Assembly: GCA_963667515.2 (NCBI GenBank)
Contig: CAXXXY010000006.1
Coordinates: 310,001-374,000, forward strand
Origin: VYDC01 sp963667515
GTDB taxonomy: Bacteria > Chloroflexota > Dehalococcoidia > UBA2979
Direction of reading: 5' to 3'
Length of the DNA: 64,000 nt
The position numbers and the translations under genes were made by a program. The number at the start of each line of letters is the position of its first letter. The stretch's first letter is position 1. Below, piece by piece: positions 33,343 through 41,488 of this stretch. The notes below the pieces were generated by a model that saw nothing but the letters and a program-made list of their open reading frames with translations, had not been told where the DNA came from and ran no database searches.

Positions 33343-33654
33343 TCAGCCCCCCGGTGCGCCCGCCTCGGGGGCAGGCGCGCTGGCCCCCTCCTCCTCGGCG
33401 AACGGGATCTTCTGGAGGATCACCTGGCGGTCCTGCACCCGCAGCAGGCGGTCGCCGACCGTGTCGTCGATCGCCGCCACCAGATCGTCCGCCTCGCGGA
33501 TCGCAACGTCGAGGGTGCGCAGGCGCCGCGCCTCGGGCTCCGGCCGCGCCCGCTCCTCCTCGCGCAGCTCGTCCAGCCGCGCGCGATAGCCCTCGGCGCG
33601 GTCGAGCAGGCGGTCCCACGCCTCGCGAATCCCGTCGACCTGCTCGAAGAGCAC
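33343..33654 (-). CDS. coiled-coil hypothetical protein downstream of the GrdB-like gene
   Basis: A 103-residue, highly charged helical protein: REAWDRLLDRAEGYRARLDE followed by heptad-like Leu/Ala positions to about residue 75, then an Ala/Pro-rich tail. No cysteine and no membrane segment. GTG 33654 lies 12 bases after the stop of the GrdB-like selenoprotein gene, in the same direction, so the two form an operon. It may be a structural partner of that enzyme. I do not recognise a named family. Confidence 0.6.
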   Translation of the reverse strand: MLFEQVDGIREAWDRLLDRAEGYRARLDELREEERARPEPEARRLRTLDVAIREADDLVAAIDDTVGDRLLRVQDRQVILQKIPFAEEEGASAPAPEAGAPGG

Positions 33655-33666
33655 CGCTAGCGGCCC

Positions 33667-34575
33667 TCACGCTGCCCGGCGGCTCGACGCTCGCCGGGGA
33701 GCAGGACGGAGGGCCGCGCCTCGCGGCGCCAGCGTCACGATGCTCTCCGGCTCCTCCACCACCCACGGCAGCCGCAGCAGGTCGCCGAGGATCACGCGCT
33801 GCTGATCGGCGCGCCCCGCCTCGCCCAGCGGATTGCCCTGCGGGAAGCGCATGCGCGCGGCGCGGGGCGCACGAACGTAGTGCGTGATCTCGGGCTTCAT
33901 CGTCGCCGAGATCGTGGTGATGCCGGCGCCCTCGATCGCGTTCTGGATCAGCCCCACGGACCGATGGCAGAACCATCACCCGGGCGTCAGCAGCACGAGG
34001 TCGACGCCGTCGCGCACGAGCAGCTCGGCGATGGCGGGGGCCGTGCGCTGCTGTACCTCGGTCGGGTCGGAGATGCAGCCCATCAGCCCGACGTGGCGGG
34101 GCGCCAGCTCGCCGATCTCGCCCGCGGCCGCCGCCTCGCGCAGCCGCTCGAGGGGCAGCATCACGTTGACGTCGCGGTCGGCGTCGGCGTGGTTGTAGTG
34201 CTCGTGGTCAATGGCGAAGTCGCTCGCGCTCGCATCCCGCGGGATCTCGTTCCACGCGGCGTCGGCGCGCTCGCAGTCCACCTCGTACGGGGGCTGCGAG
34301 GCGAGGCGGATGCCGCCCGTGGAGAGCAGCGCCACGCGCGAGGCGTCGAGGGGCTTCGTGGGCGGCGACCAGTGGACCGTCTCGTTGCGCACGAAGCGGA
34401 AGCGCCGGTGGACCGAGGCCGCCATCACCACCCAGCGCGCGAACTTCTCCTCGCGGTCCGAGGCGAACTCCTCGGCGGGCAGCGCGAACGCTTCGCCGGC
34501 CTCCGCCTCCAGCGCAATCCAGCGCTCGATCTTCGCAGCGAGCTCGGGCCAGGGGATCGGCGGCTCTGCGGGCAC
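33667..34575 (-). CDS. GrdB-like (glycine/betaine/proline reductase selenoprotein B family) protein with in-frame UGA
   Basis: The first 199 residues run from GTG 34575 (PPIPWPELAAKIERWIALE) through SVHRRFRFVRNETVHWSPPT, ALLSTGGIRLASQPPYEVDC, EHYNHADADRDVNVMLPLER and HVGLMGCISDPTEVQ to VDLVLLTPG, then TGA at 33976-33978. Read through, it continues U-WF-C-HRSVGLIQNAIEGAGI, ITHYVRAPRAARMRFPQGNP and GDLLRLPWVVEEPESIVTL to the stop at 33667, 302 residues in all. Homologues I recall have Cys or Sec in the TPG(C/U)xxCHxxVGLIQ motif, giving a UxxC redox pair. It probably reduces a C-N or C-S bond, or acts as a dithiol redox enzyme. The start follows GAGGGGG. Reading this as two separate ORFs would split a single family domain. 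Confidence 0.8.
33940..33973 (-). promoter_or_regulatory. candidate SECIS hairpin of the GrdB-like gene
   Basis: Two bases after the UGA, GUUCUG (bases 6-11 counting U of UGA as 1) pairs perfectly with CAGAAC (34-39). Inside, CCA (12-14) can pair with UGG (23-25), leaving an apical loop with GGU at 17-19 and an asymmetric 3' bulge. It is less classical than the rhodanese element, and bacterial SECIS elements vary, so support is moderate. Confidence 0.4.
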
Positions 34576-34722
34576 GGCACCCCCTCGCACGGACTCTACC
34601 GCAGCGCCGCGGACGCCGGCTCGCAGGACGGCTCGCGCAGCGACCCGCAGGGGGGCTCGCGAGGCGGGTCGCGTGGGGCGGGCGCCCGTGGCAGACTCGC
34701 CGCGCGCCGAAGGGAAGCGCCC

Positions 34723-35988
34723 GTGCCACGCACCACCATCAGCTCGCCGCTCGTCTCCGGCACAGCCGCGCCGTTCAGCGCCGCGGTGCGCGCGGGCGAC
34801 CTCACCTTCCTCGCCGGCTCCGTGGGCGCGGACCCCGCCAGCGGCGAGCTGCCGGGCGGCCGCCGCGGCCACCCCAACCCCGGCGCGCAGGCCGAGGGCA
34901 CGGTCGCCGTGCTGGACTCGGCGCTCGAGGCGCTGGGCTCGCGCCGCGAAGAGCTGGCGCGCCTCGTCGCCTACAACGCGCCGTGGGCGGGGCTGGAGCG
35001 CGTGGAGGCGGCGCTCTCCGCGCACTACGGGGAGGCGCAGCCCGCTCGTTCGACGGTGGGCCACGGCCTCGTCGCGCCCGCCTTCCTGTTGGAGCTCGAG
35101 GGCATCGCCGTCTCGGGCGCCACGCTCGAGCGCTTCGCGCTGCCCGGGCAGGTCACGCCCGCGGGCGTGCCGGCGGCGGTGCGCGCGGGCAACCTGCTCT
35201 TCCTCTCGGGGATGGCGGGCGTCGGCGCGGACGGGAAGGTCGTGGCGAAGGGCGACGTGCGCGCCCAGACGCGGCAGGCGCTGGAGAACGCGCGCGCCGC
35301 GCTGGCCGCGGCCGGCGCCACCCCGCGCGACGTGATCAAGAACCACACGACGATCGTGGACTGGCGCGACTTCGACGCCTACAACGAGATCTACGCCGAG
35401 TTCTTCGGTCAGCCCTACCCCACGCGCGCCTCGATCCAGGGCACGCTCGCCGACCCCGACCGCCTCATCGAGTTCGAGATGATCGCCGTGCTCGACGGCG
35501 GCGACCGCACCTACGTCGACACCGGGAAGCTCGGCGCATACCAGGACCGCGAGAGCTACCTCGTGCCGGCGGAGCGCATCATCCTCGACGACCGCATGAC
35601 GCCGGGGGTGGCGCCGCACGCCGCGGGCATCCGCTCGGGCGACTTCATCTCCGTCTCGGGCATGGTGGCGACCGACCTCGAGGGGAAGCTGATCGGCCCC
35701 GCCGACGTGGCGGCGCAGACACACGCCGTGCTCACGGGCATCGGCTACGCGTTGGAGAAGCTCGGCTCGCAGCTGGACGACGTGGTGAAGACGCAGGTCT
35801 CGCTCGTCGACTGGCGGCACTACGGCGCCTACAACGAGGTCTACGCCGAGTACTTCACGCCGCCCTACCCGGCGCGCGCCACGGTGCAGGGCGGCCTGGC
35901 GCAGTACGGCCTGCTGATCGAGATCGAGGCGTTCGCCGTCGCCGGCGCGGCCGACTCCGCGACCGTGCTGGTCGGCGAGCGCAGCTAG
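34723..35988 (+). CDS. triple RidA-domain protein
   Basis: A 421-residue protein containing three consecutive RidA/YjgF (chorismate-mutase-like) domains, starting at about residues 1, 140 and 285. Domain 2 has NLLFLSGMAGVGADGKV and IKNHTTIVDWRDFDAYNEIY; domain 3 has DFISVSGMVATDLEGKLIGP and VKTQVSLVDWRHYGAYNEVY; domain 1 is more diverged (LTFLAGSVGADPASGEL). RidA proteins form trimers that hydrolyse reactive enamines/imines, so a three-domain chain could make a pseudo-trimer by itself. The arginine that binds carboxylates is recognisable as PYPTRASIQ and PYPARATVQ in domains 2 and 3, and PARSTVG in domain 1. GTG 34723 follows AAGGGAAG. It is divergent from the GrdB-like gene. Confidence 0.9.
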   Translation: MPRTTISSPLVSGTAAPFSAAVRAGDLTFLAGSVGADPASGELPGGRRGHPNPGAQAEGTVAVLDSALEALGSRREELARLVAYNAPWAGLERVEAALSAHYGEAQPARSTVGHGLVAPAFLLELEGIAVSGATLERFALPGQVTPAGVPAAVRAGNLLFLSGMAGVGADGKVVAKGDVRAQTRQALENARAALAAAGATPRDVIKNHTTIVDWRDFDAYNEIYAEFFGQPYPTRASIQGTLADPDRLIEFEMIAVLDGGDRTYVDTGKLGAYQDRESYLVPAERIILDDRMTPGVAPHAAGIRSGDFISVSGMVATDLEGKLIGPADVAAQTHAVLTGIGYALEKLGSQLDDVVKTQVSLVDWRHYGAYNEVYAEYFTPPYPARATVQGGLAQYGLLIEIEAFAVAGAADSATVLVGERS

Positions 35989-36002
35989 GCGGGCGCGCCC
36001 CC

Positions 36003-36797
36003 ATGGAGCGGCCGATCGCGCGCCGCCTCGACGGTCGCGTCGCGGTCGTGACGGGCGCGGCGTCCGGCATCGGTCGCGCCACCGCGGCGCGGCTGGTCGC
36101 CGAGGGCGCGCGCGTGCTGCTGCTCGACCTCCCGGGCACGGAGCTCGAGCAGGCGCGCGCCGAGGCGGCCACCGCCGCTCCCGCCGACGGCGACGCCGGG
36201 CCGCTCGCGATCGCTCGGACCGCTGATGTCTCCGTCGCGGCCGAGGTGGAGGCCGCCGCCGCCGCGACCGTCGAGCGGCTGGGCGGCATCGACCTGCTCG
36301 TGAACAACGCCGCCACGCTCGGCTACGTCGGGCCGCCGCTCGACTACCCCGAGGAGCGCTTCGACCGCGTGCTCGCCGTGAACGTGAAGGGGCCGTGGCT
36401 CTGCCTGCGCGCCTGCGCCCCGTCGATGCGGCAGCGCGGCGGCGGCGCGGTGGTGAACGTCTCGTCCACCTCGGGGCTGGGCGGGGCGCCGTGGCACATC
36501 GCATACGGCGCCAGCAAGCACGCGGTGATCGGGCTGACGCGCTCGGCGGCGCTGGCGCTGGCGCCGGACGGCATCCGCGTCAACGCGATCGCGCCGGGCG
36601 CCGTCGAGACGCCGATCCTCGAGGAGCTGGAGCGCGGGCTGGGGCGCTCGCGCGAGGACCGCGTCGAGCAGATCCCGCTGGGCCGCGCCGCCGCGCCCGC
36701 CGAGGTAGCGGCGCTCGCCTGCTTCCTGCTCTCGGACGAGGCCGCGTTCATCACGGGCAGCGTGCACTCCATCGACGGCGGCACGCGCGCCCGCTAG
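36003..36797 (+). CDS. SDR-family oxidoreductase
   Basis: A 264-residue classical short-chain dehydrogenase. The NAD(P) motif is VVTGAASGIGRATA, followed by LLVNNAATLG, VNVSSTSGLG with the catalytic Ser, and YGASKHAVIGL (YxxxK). It ends with FITGSVHSIDGGTRAR, typical of FabG-like enzymes. An aspartate after the second strand (LLLDLPG) suggests NAD(H) rather than NADP(H). It follows the RidA gene by 14 bases, so it is probably co-transcribed, and is followed by an MDR reductase and a hydrolase. Substrate is unknown; secondary alcohols or 3-hydroxyacyl-CoA are likely. Confidence 0.92.
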   Translation: MERPIARRLDGRVAVVTGAASGIGRATAARLVAEGARVLLLDLPGTELEQARAEAATAAPADGDAGPLAIARTADVSVAAEVEAAAAATVERLGGIDLLVNNAATLGYVGPPLDYPEERFDRVLAVNVKGPWLCLRACAPSMRQRGGGAVVNVSSTSGLGGAPWHIAYGASKHAVIGLTRSAALALAPDGIRVNAIAPGAVETPILEELERGLGRSREDRVEQIPLGRAAAPAEVAALACFLLSDEAAFITGSVHSIDGGTRAR

Positions 36798-36843
36798 CCT
36801 GCCCAGCGCCCCGCAGGCCGGGGCGGGGGTCGGGGGGAGCCGA

Positions 36844-37812
36844 ATGCACGCCGCCGTCGTCCACGAGCCGGGCCCGCCCGAGGCGCTCCGCTACGAGCAG
36901 CTGCCCGACCCCGGGTGCCACCCGCGCGGCGTCGTGATCGAGGTGCAGGCGGCCAGCATCGAGGGCGGCGACCTGCGGGCGCGCGCGCTGGGGCCGCTGC
37001 CGCGCACGCCGCACGTCGTCGGCTACCAGTGCGCCGGCGTGATCCGCGAGGTCGGCGCCGAGGTCGAGGGCCGCGCGGTCGGCCAGCGCGTGGTCGCCGT
37101 CTCCGGCGCGGGCTCGCACGCGGAGCTGCGCTCCGTGCCGGCGCGCGCCACCTGGCTGCTCCCCGAAGGCCTGGGCGCGGAGGAGGCCGCGTGCATCCCC
37201 GTCCCCTTCGCCACCGCGCACGACTGCCTCTTCGAGTTCGGGCGGCTCGTGGCGGGGGAGACGGTGCTGATCCAGGGCGCGACGGGCGGTCTGGGCATCG
37301 CCGCGATCCAGCTCGCGAAGGGCGCGGGCGCGACCGTGATCGGCACCTCGTCGTCGGACGCGAAGCTCGCGCGGCTCGCCGAGCTGGGGCTCGACCACGG
37401 CGTGAACGGCGCCGAGGGCGATGCCGTGGCCGCCGTGCAGGAGCTGACCGAGGAGCGCGGCGTCGACCTCGTGATCGACCCCATCGGCGGCGCGACGCTG
37501 CAGCGAAGCCTCGCGATGCTCGCCTACCGCGGGCGCGCGATCACCGTCGGCAACGCGAGCCGCGGCGACACGACGATCGACGTCAGCCCGCTGATGAACG
37601 GCAACCGCTCGCTCACCGGCGTCTACCTCGCGGCCGAGCAGGGGCGCAACTTCGCGCGGGTGCAGGCGCTGATCGCGGACATGCTCGCGCGCGTCGCGAG
37701 CGGCGAGCTGCGCGTGCTGATCGACCGCCGCTTCCCGCTGGCCGAGGCCGCCGACGCCCACGCCTACGCCGAGAGCCGGCAGGCGCTGGGTCGCGTGCTG
37801 CTCATCCCGTAG
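36844..37812 (+). CDS. MDR-family zinc-independent quinone oxidoreductase-like protein
   Basis: A 322-residue medium-chain dehydrogenase/reductase. The GroES-like N-terminal domain starts MHAAVVHEPGPPEALRYEQL. The NADPH Rossmann motif is LIQGATGGLGIAAIQLAKG, with YQCAGVIREVGAEV earlier. The catalytic-zinc ligands are absent, as in quinone reductase/crotonase-type NADPH enzymes. It ends DAHAYAESRQALGRVLLIP. ATG 36844 follows GGGGGGAG. Part of the run RidA-SDR-MDR-hydrolase. Confidence 0.9.
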   Translation: MHAAVVHEPGPPEALRYEQLPDPGCHPRGVVIEVQAASIEGGDLRARALGPLPRTPHVVGYQCAGVIREVGAEVEGRAVGQRVVAVSGAGSHAELRSVPARATWLLPEGLGAEEAACIPVPFATAHDCLFEFGRLVAGETVLIQGATGGLGIAAIQLAKGAGATVIGTSSSDAKLARLAELGLDHGVNGAEGDAVAAVQELTEERGVDLVIDPIGGATLQRSLAMLAYRGRAITVGNASRGDTTIDVSPLMNGNRSLTGVYLAAEQGRNFARVQALIADMLARVASGELRVLIDRRFPLAEAADAHAYAESRQALGRVLLIP

Positions 37813-37821
37813 CCCTGCGCC

Positions 37822-38670
37822 GTGAGCAGCGCACCCGCACCCCCGAGCATCCGCCGCGGCTACGCCTCGACCTCGCTGGGGCAGCTCCACTACCGCGAAG
37901 TCGCGGGCCCGCCGATCGCGGGCGCCGGCGAGGCGCTGCTGCTGCTGCACCAGACGGCCGACTCCTCGGCGCAGTTCCTGGAGCTGCTGCCCCACCTCGC
38001 GGGCCGGGTGCGCGCGATCGCGGCCGACACGCCGGGCTACGGCGACTCGGACCGCCTCGCGGCGGGCGCCGAGCCTCCCGCCATCGCGGACTACGCACGC
38101 GCGATGGCGGAGCTGCTGGCCGCGCTGGGCGTGGGGCGGGCGGCGCTGCTCGGCACGCACACGGGGGCCGCGATCGCCCTCGAGCTGGCGGCGTCGAGGC
38201 CGGCGCTCGTCACGCGCCTCGTGCTCAGCGGGCTGCCCGACTACGAGCCCGGCGAGCGCCCCGCGAAGATCGCCTCGGCGACGGCGGTGCCGCTCGACGC
38301 GGACGGCGGCCACCTGCATGACGCGTGGGCGCGCGCCGCCGATCCGATGTGGGGGCGCGGCGAGCTCGCGCAGATCACGCGCGCGGCCGTCGACTCGGTG
38401 CGCGCGCTCCCCGACCGCCACCACGGCCCGCTCGCGGTGTTCCGCTTCGAGGGGCGGGCGCGCATCCCGCTGGTCGAGGCGCCGACGCTGCTGCTCTACG
38501 GCGAGCGCGACCCCTTCGCCGCGCGCCAGCCCGCGCTCGCCGCGCTCTTCGCCGACGCGCGCGCCGAGCGGATGGACGGCGCCGGCGCCTCGCCGATGCA
38601 GCACCGGCCCGCCGACTACGCGCGCCGGCTGCTCGTGTTTTTGAGCGGGGCAGAGGTCGAGGCCCGCTAG
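37822..38670 (+). CDS. alpha/beta hydrolase with atypical nucleophile elbow
   Basis: A 282-residue alpha/beta hydrolase beginning at GTG 37822, nine bases after the MDR stop. The oxyanion region is LLLLHQTADSSAQFLELLP, then ADTPGYGDSDRL. The elbow reads LLGTHTGAAIALELA (residues ~111-115), so the usual nucleophile position is His113, not Ser/Cys/Asp. The Asp/His relay is weaker but visible as LLYGERDPFAA and GASPMQHRPADYA. It resembles a group of MhpC/haloalkane-dehalogenase-like proteins with GxHTG elbows. It may be a non-hydrolytic lyase-like member or use Thr. The 3' end overlaps the convergent amidase gene by four bases. Confidence 0.8.
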   Translation: MSSAPAPPSIRRGYASTSLGQLHYREVAGPPIAGAGEALLLLHQTADSSAQFLELLPHLAGRVRAIAADTPGYGDSDRLAAGAEPPAIADYARAMAELLAALGVGRAALLGTHTGAAIALELAASRPALVTRLVLSGLPDYEPGERPAKIASATAVPLDADGGHLHDAWARAADPMWGRGELAQITRAAVDSVRALPDRHHGPLAVFRFEGRARIPLVEAPTLLLYGERDPFAARQPALAALFADARAERMDGAGASPMQHRPADYARRLLVFLSGAEVEAR

Positions 38671-40292
38671 CGTCGCGCCTCGGGCCTGGGGCGGCCCTCC
38701 AGCTCCGGGCGGAACGAGAAGGCCGGATCGCCCTCGAAGCCATCGAGGTCGAGCTCGCGCAGCCGCAGCACCGCCTCGCGCAGCGGCTCGATCGAGAGTG
38801 AGCCCTGCCCGCCCTGCTGCTCCATCCCCGGCGGGTACGGCGGCGGCGGCACGGCCGGGTCGAGCGGCGGGGGCTGCCACGGCGGCGCCAGCGCCTCGGC
38901 GCCGGCCGCCGCGCGCAGCAGCGTCGCCTCCTCGAAGCGGCGGCCGATGAGCTGCAGCCCCACGGGCAGGCCTGACGCGGCGCCCTCCGCGGGCACGCGG
39001 CCGCAGGGCAGCGTGATCGCGGGCAGCCCCAGCAGCGAGGAGACGCGGTGCAGGTTGTGCCACTGCGGCCCGACCTCCAGCGGCCGGTCGCGCATCACGC
39101 CGAAGCCGCCGTCGAGGGGGGTGGCGGCGGTCGCCGTGGTCGGCGCCGCGATCACGTCGACCTGCTCGAAGGCGCGCCCGATCTCCTCGCCGATGGCGCG
39201 GCGGGCGCGCTGCGCCAGCAGGTAGTCGTGCGCCGGGATCGCGCGGTCCCCCACGAGGCGCGCGGCGAGCTGCGTCGAGTAGCGGGCGCCCCCGTCGAGG
39301 CGGGCCGCGTGGGCGGCCGTGGCCTCGGCGCGCATGATCGCGCTGGAGCAGGCGGCCGCGTACTCCGTGCGCCCGAGCTCCAGCTCGACGACGGTCGCGC
39401 CTGCGTCCTCCAGCGCCCCGACGGCCGCGCGCACGAGGGCGAGCACCGCGTCGTCGACGCTGCCCTCGGCGTGGCGCCAGGAGACGCCGACGCGCAGGCC
39501 GCGCAGCCCCTCGGCGCCGCGCACGCAGGCCTCGCGCAGCCCGCGCAGCGGCTCGCCGAAGGAGGAGGGGTCGCCGGAGTCGGCGCCGGAGATCGCCTCC
39601 AGCACGATCGCCGCGTCCTCGACGGAGCGCGTCAGCGGGCCAACGTGGTCGAGCGACCACGAGTTCACGATGACGCCACGCCGGCTCACGCGGCCGAAGC
39701 TGCCCAGCAGCCCGACGAGCCCGCAGAAGGCCGCGGGCCGCCGCACCGAGGCACCCGTCTCCGTGCCCAGCGCTGCGAAGGCGAGCCCCGCCGCCACGGC
39801 CGCCGCCGAGCCGCTGGAGGAGCCGTTCGTCGAGCGCGTGAGGTCCCACGGGTTGCGCGCCGCCCCGAAGCCCGCGGACCACAGCGATCCCGCGATCGCG
39901 AACTCGTGGAGGAGCGTCTTGCCGGCGAGCACCGCGCCGGCCTCGCGCTGGCGCGCCCAGCAGGTCGCGTCCTCCTCGGGCACCCAGCCGCGCAGCACCT
40001 CGGAGGCGGCCGTCGTCTCGACGCCCGCCGTCGCGATGTTGTCCTTCAGCGCGACGGGGATGCCGTGCAACGGCGAGCGCGGGCCCGACGCCGCGATCTC
40101 GCGCTCGGCGTCGGCGGCCTGCCGCTCGGCGAGCTCGGCGGGCACGGTGATGAACGCCGCGAGGTGGCCGTTGAGCGCCTCGATGCGCTCGATGGTGGCG
40201 CGCGTCAGCTCGACGGGCGAGAGCTCGCGCGCGGCGATGCGGCGGGCGGCCTCGGCCAGCGTCAGCGTCGCGAGCTCCGGGTGCGCGCTCAT
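38667..40292 (-). CDS. amidase signature family hydrolase
   Basis: A 541-residue serine amidase. The Ser-cisSer-Lys triad is visible: Lys in PVALKDNIATAG, cis-Ser in NGSSSGSAAAVAAG and the nucleophile in GTETGASVRRPAAFCG. The Gly/Ser-rich core is typical of AtzF/GatA-like enzymes. The C-terminal ~100 residues add a proline-rich extension (PPPYPPGMEQQGGQGSLSIE). No GatB/GatC genes lie nearby, so it is a stand-alone catabolic or detoxifying amidase. ATG 40292 (MSAHPELATLTLAEAARRIA) is preferred, since the frame upstream reads through the intergenic hairpin repeat. Confidence 0.9.
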   Translation of the reverse strand: MSAHPELATLTLAEAARRIAARELSPVELTRATIERIEALNGHLAAFITVPAELAERQAADAEREIAASGPRSPLHGIPVALKDNIATAGVETTAASEVLRGWVPEEDATCWARQREAGAVLAGKTLLHEFAIAGSLWSAGFGAARNPWDLTRSTNGSSSGSAAAVAAGLAFAALGTETGASVRRPAAFCGLVGLLGSFGRVSRRGVIVNSWSLDHVGPLTRSVEDAAIVLEAISGADSGDPSSFGEPLRGLREACVRGAEGLRGLRVGVSWRHAEGSVDDAVLALVRAAVGALEDAGATVVELELGRTEYAAACSSAIMRAEATAAHAARLDGGARYSTQLAARLVGDRAIPAHDYLLAQRARRAIGEEIGRAFEQVDVIAAPTTATAATPLDGGFGVMRDRPLEVGPQWHNLHRVSSLLGLPAITLPCGRVPAEGAASGLPVGLQLIGRRFEEATLLRAAAGAEALAPPWQPPPLDPAVPPPPYPPGMEQQGGQGSLSIEPLREAVLRLRELDLDGFEGDPAFSFRPELEGRPRPEARR

Positions 40293-40321
40293 CGCGGCGC
40301 GACGATACCAGCTCGCGCGCG

Positions 40322-40336
40322 CGAGCGTTCCGCTCG
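40322..40336 (-). repeat. dispersed intergenic hairpin repeat, copy 5 (core only)
   Basis: CGAGCG-TTC-CGCTCG followed by ACCGGATGG on the plus strand, the reverse complement of copy 4's core. It lies between the divergent amidase and SDR genes and lacks the AGGAGCGGCAGCC half. Confidence 0.55.
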
Positions 40337-40440
40337 ACCGGATGGTGGGAGAGGGGAGCGGGCGGCGGGCAGCGGGCCGTCGAGCTGCTATCGTCCCGCC
40401 GAGGCCGGGCGGCCGCGGCAGACAGGCGGCGGGAGCGCGG

Positions 40441-41196
40441 ATGGCAGGCAGGCTCGACGGACGGGTCGCGATCGTGACGGGCGCGGCCTCGGGCATCGGG
40501 CTCGCCACGGCGCTGCTCTTCGCGCGCGAGGGCGCGCGGCTGGTGCTCGCGGATCGCAACCGCGCGGGCGGCGAGCGGCTGGCGGCGGAGCTCGCCGACG
40601 GCGGCGCCGACGCCGCCTTCGTGGCGACCGACATCTCGCGCGCCGCCGACGCCGAGGCGATGGTCGCGGCCGCCCTCGATCGCCACGGCCGGCTCGACGT
40701 GCTCGTCAACAACGCCGCGATCTACCCGCGCACCGGACGCCTGCACGAGATCGACGAGCTCGAGTGGGATCTCACGGTCGACACCAACCTGCGGGGCACC
40801 TTCCTCTGCTGCCGCGCGGCCATCCCGCGCATGCTCGAGAGCGGCGGCGCGATCGTGAATCTCTCGTCGGGCTCGGGGCTGCGGGGCGCCCCGCACGGCG
40901 CGGCGTACGGCGCGACGAAGGCGGCGATCCTGCACCTCACGCGCACCGCCGCGCTGGAGTACGCGGCCGACGGCATCCGCGTGAACGCGGTGGTGCCGGG
41001 GCTGACCGACACGCCGCAGGCGCGCGGCTCGACGGGGAGCCGCGAGGCGTTCGAGGCGTGGGAGCAGCGGCTGCCGCTCGGCCGCGCCGCGCAGCCGGAG
41101 GAGATCGCGCCCGTGATCCTCTTCCTCGCCTCGGACGAGGCGTCCTACGTGACGGGCGCGGAGTACGTCGTCGACGGCGGCCGCACGGCGGGGTAG
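40441..41196 (+). CDS. SDR-family oxidoreductase, second
   Basis: A 251-residue classical short-chain dehydrogenase with VAIVTGAASGIGLATALLFA, LVLADRN (Asp after strand 2, NAD preference), DVLVNNAAIY, VNLSSGSGLRG with the catalytic Ser, YGATKAAILHL (YxxxK) and the FabG-like end SYVTGAEYVVDGG. It resembles the SDR at 36003 but is not a recent duplicate. ATG 40441 follows GGGAGCGCGG. It is divergent from the amidase; downstream lies a degenerate stretch and an IS481. Confidence 0.92.
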   Translation: MAGRLDGRVAIVTGAASGIGLATALLFAREGARLVLADRNRAGGERLAAELADGGADAAFVATDISRAADAEAMVAAALDRHGRLDVLVNNAAIYPRTGRLHEIDELEWDLTVDTNLRGTFLCCRAAIPRMLESGGAIVNLSSGSGLRGAPHGAAYGATKAAILHLTRTAALEYAADGIRVNAVVPGLTDTPQARGSTGSREAFEAWEQRLPLGRAAQPEEIAPVILFLASDEASYVTGAEYVVDGGRTAG

Positions 41197-41264
41197 CCCG
41201 GCGGGTGGCGCCGAGCGGGCTCGGCGCAGGCTCGGGCCCGGGCGGCGCATCGGGGGAGGCACAC

Positions 41265-41488
41265 GTGGCCGCGAGGCGCTGCGGGGGCTCGTCGGCGATC
41301 GCCGACTACGGCTTCCGCCAGGCGCTGCTCTGGGGCACGACGACGTGCTCGCCACGGCCGCGCTCGACGCCGCCGAGGCTGCCGCGCTGCGCGAGCGCCG
41401 CTGCCGGCGATCGAGGCGCTGCTGCCGGTGGAGCCAGCGCAGCGACCGGCGGAGCTGGCGCGGCTGCTCGCGCTGCTCGGCCTGTAGT
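41265..41488 (+). pseudogene. gene remnant interrupted by IS481 copy 2
   Basis: After an apparent one-base shift near 41395, a frame reads HDDVLATAALDAAEAAALRE, then LPAIEALLPVEPAQRPAELA and LLALLGL, ending in a TAG supplied by the IS left end. The composition is strongly protein-like (helical, Ala/Leu/Glu). The family is not recognised. It is probably the 5' or middle portion of a host gene whose remainder was lost when copy 2 inserted or recombined. Confidence 0.4.
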
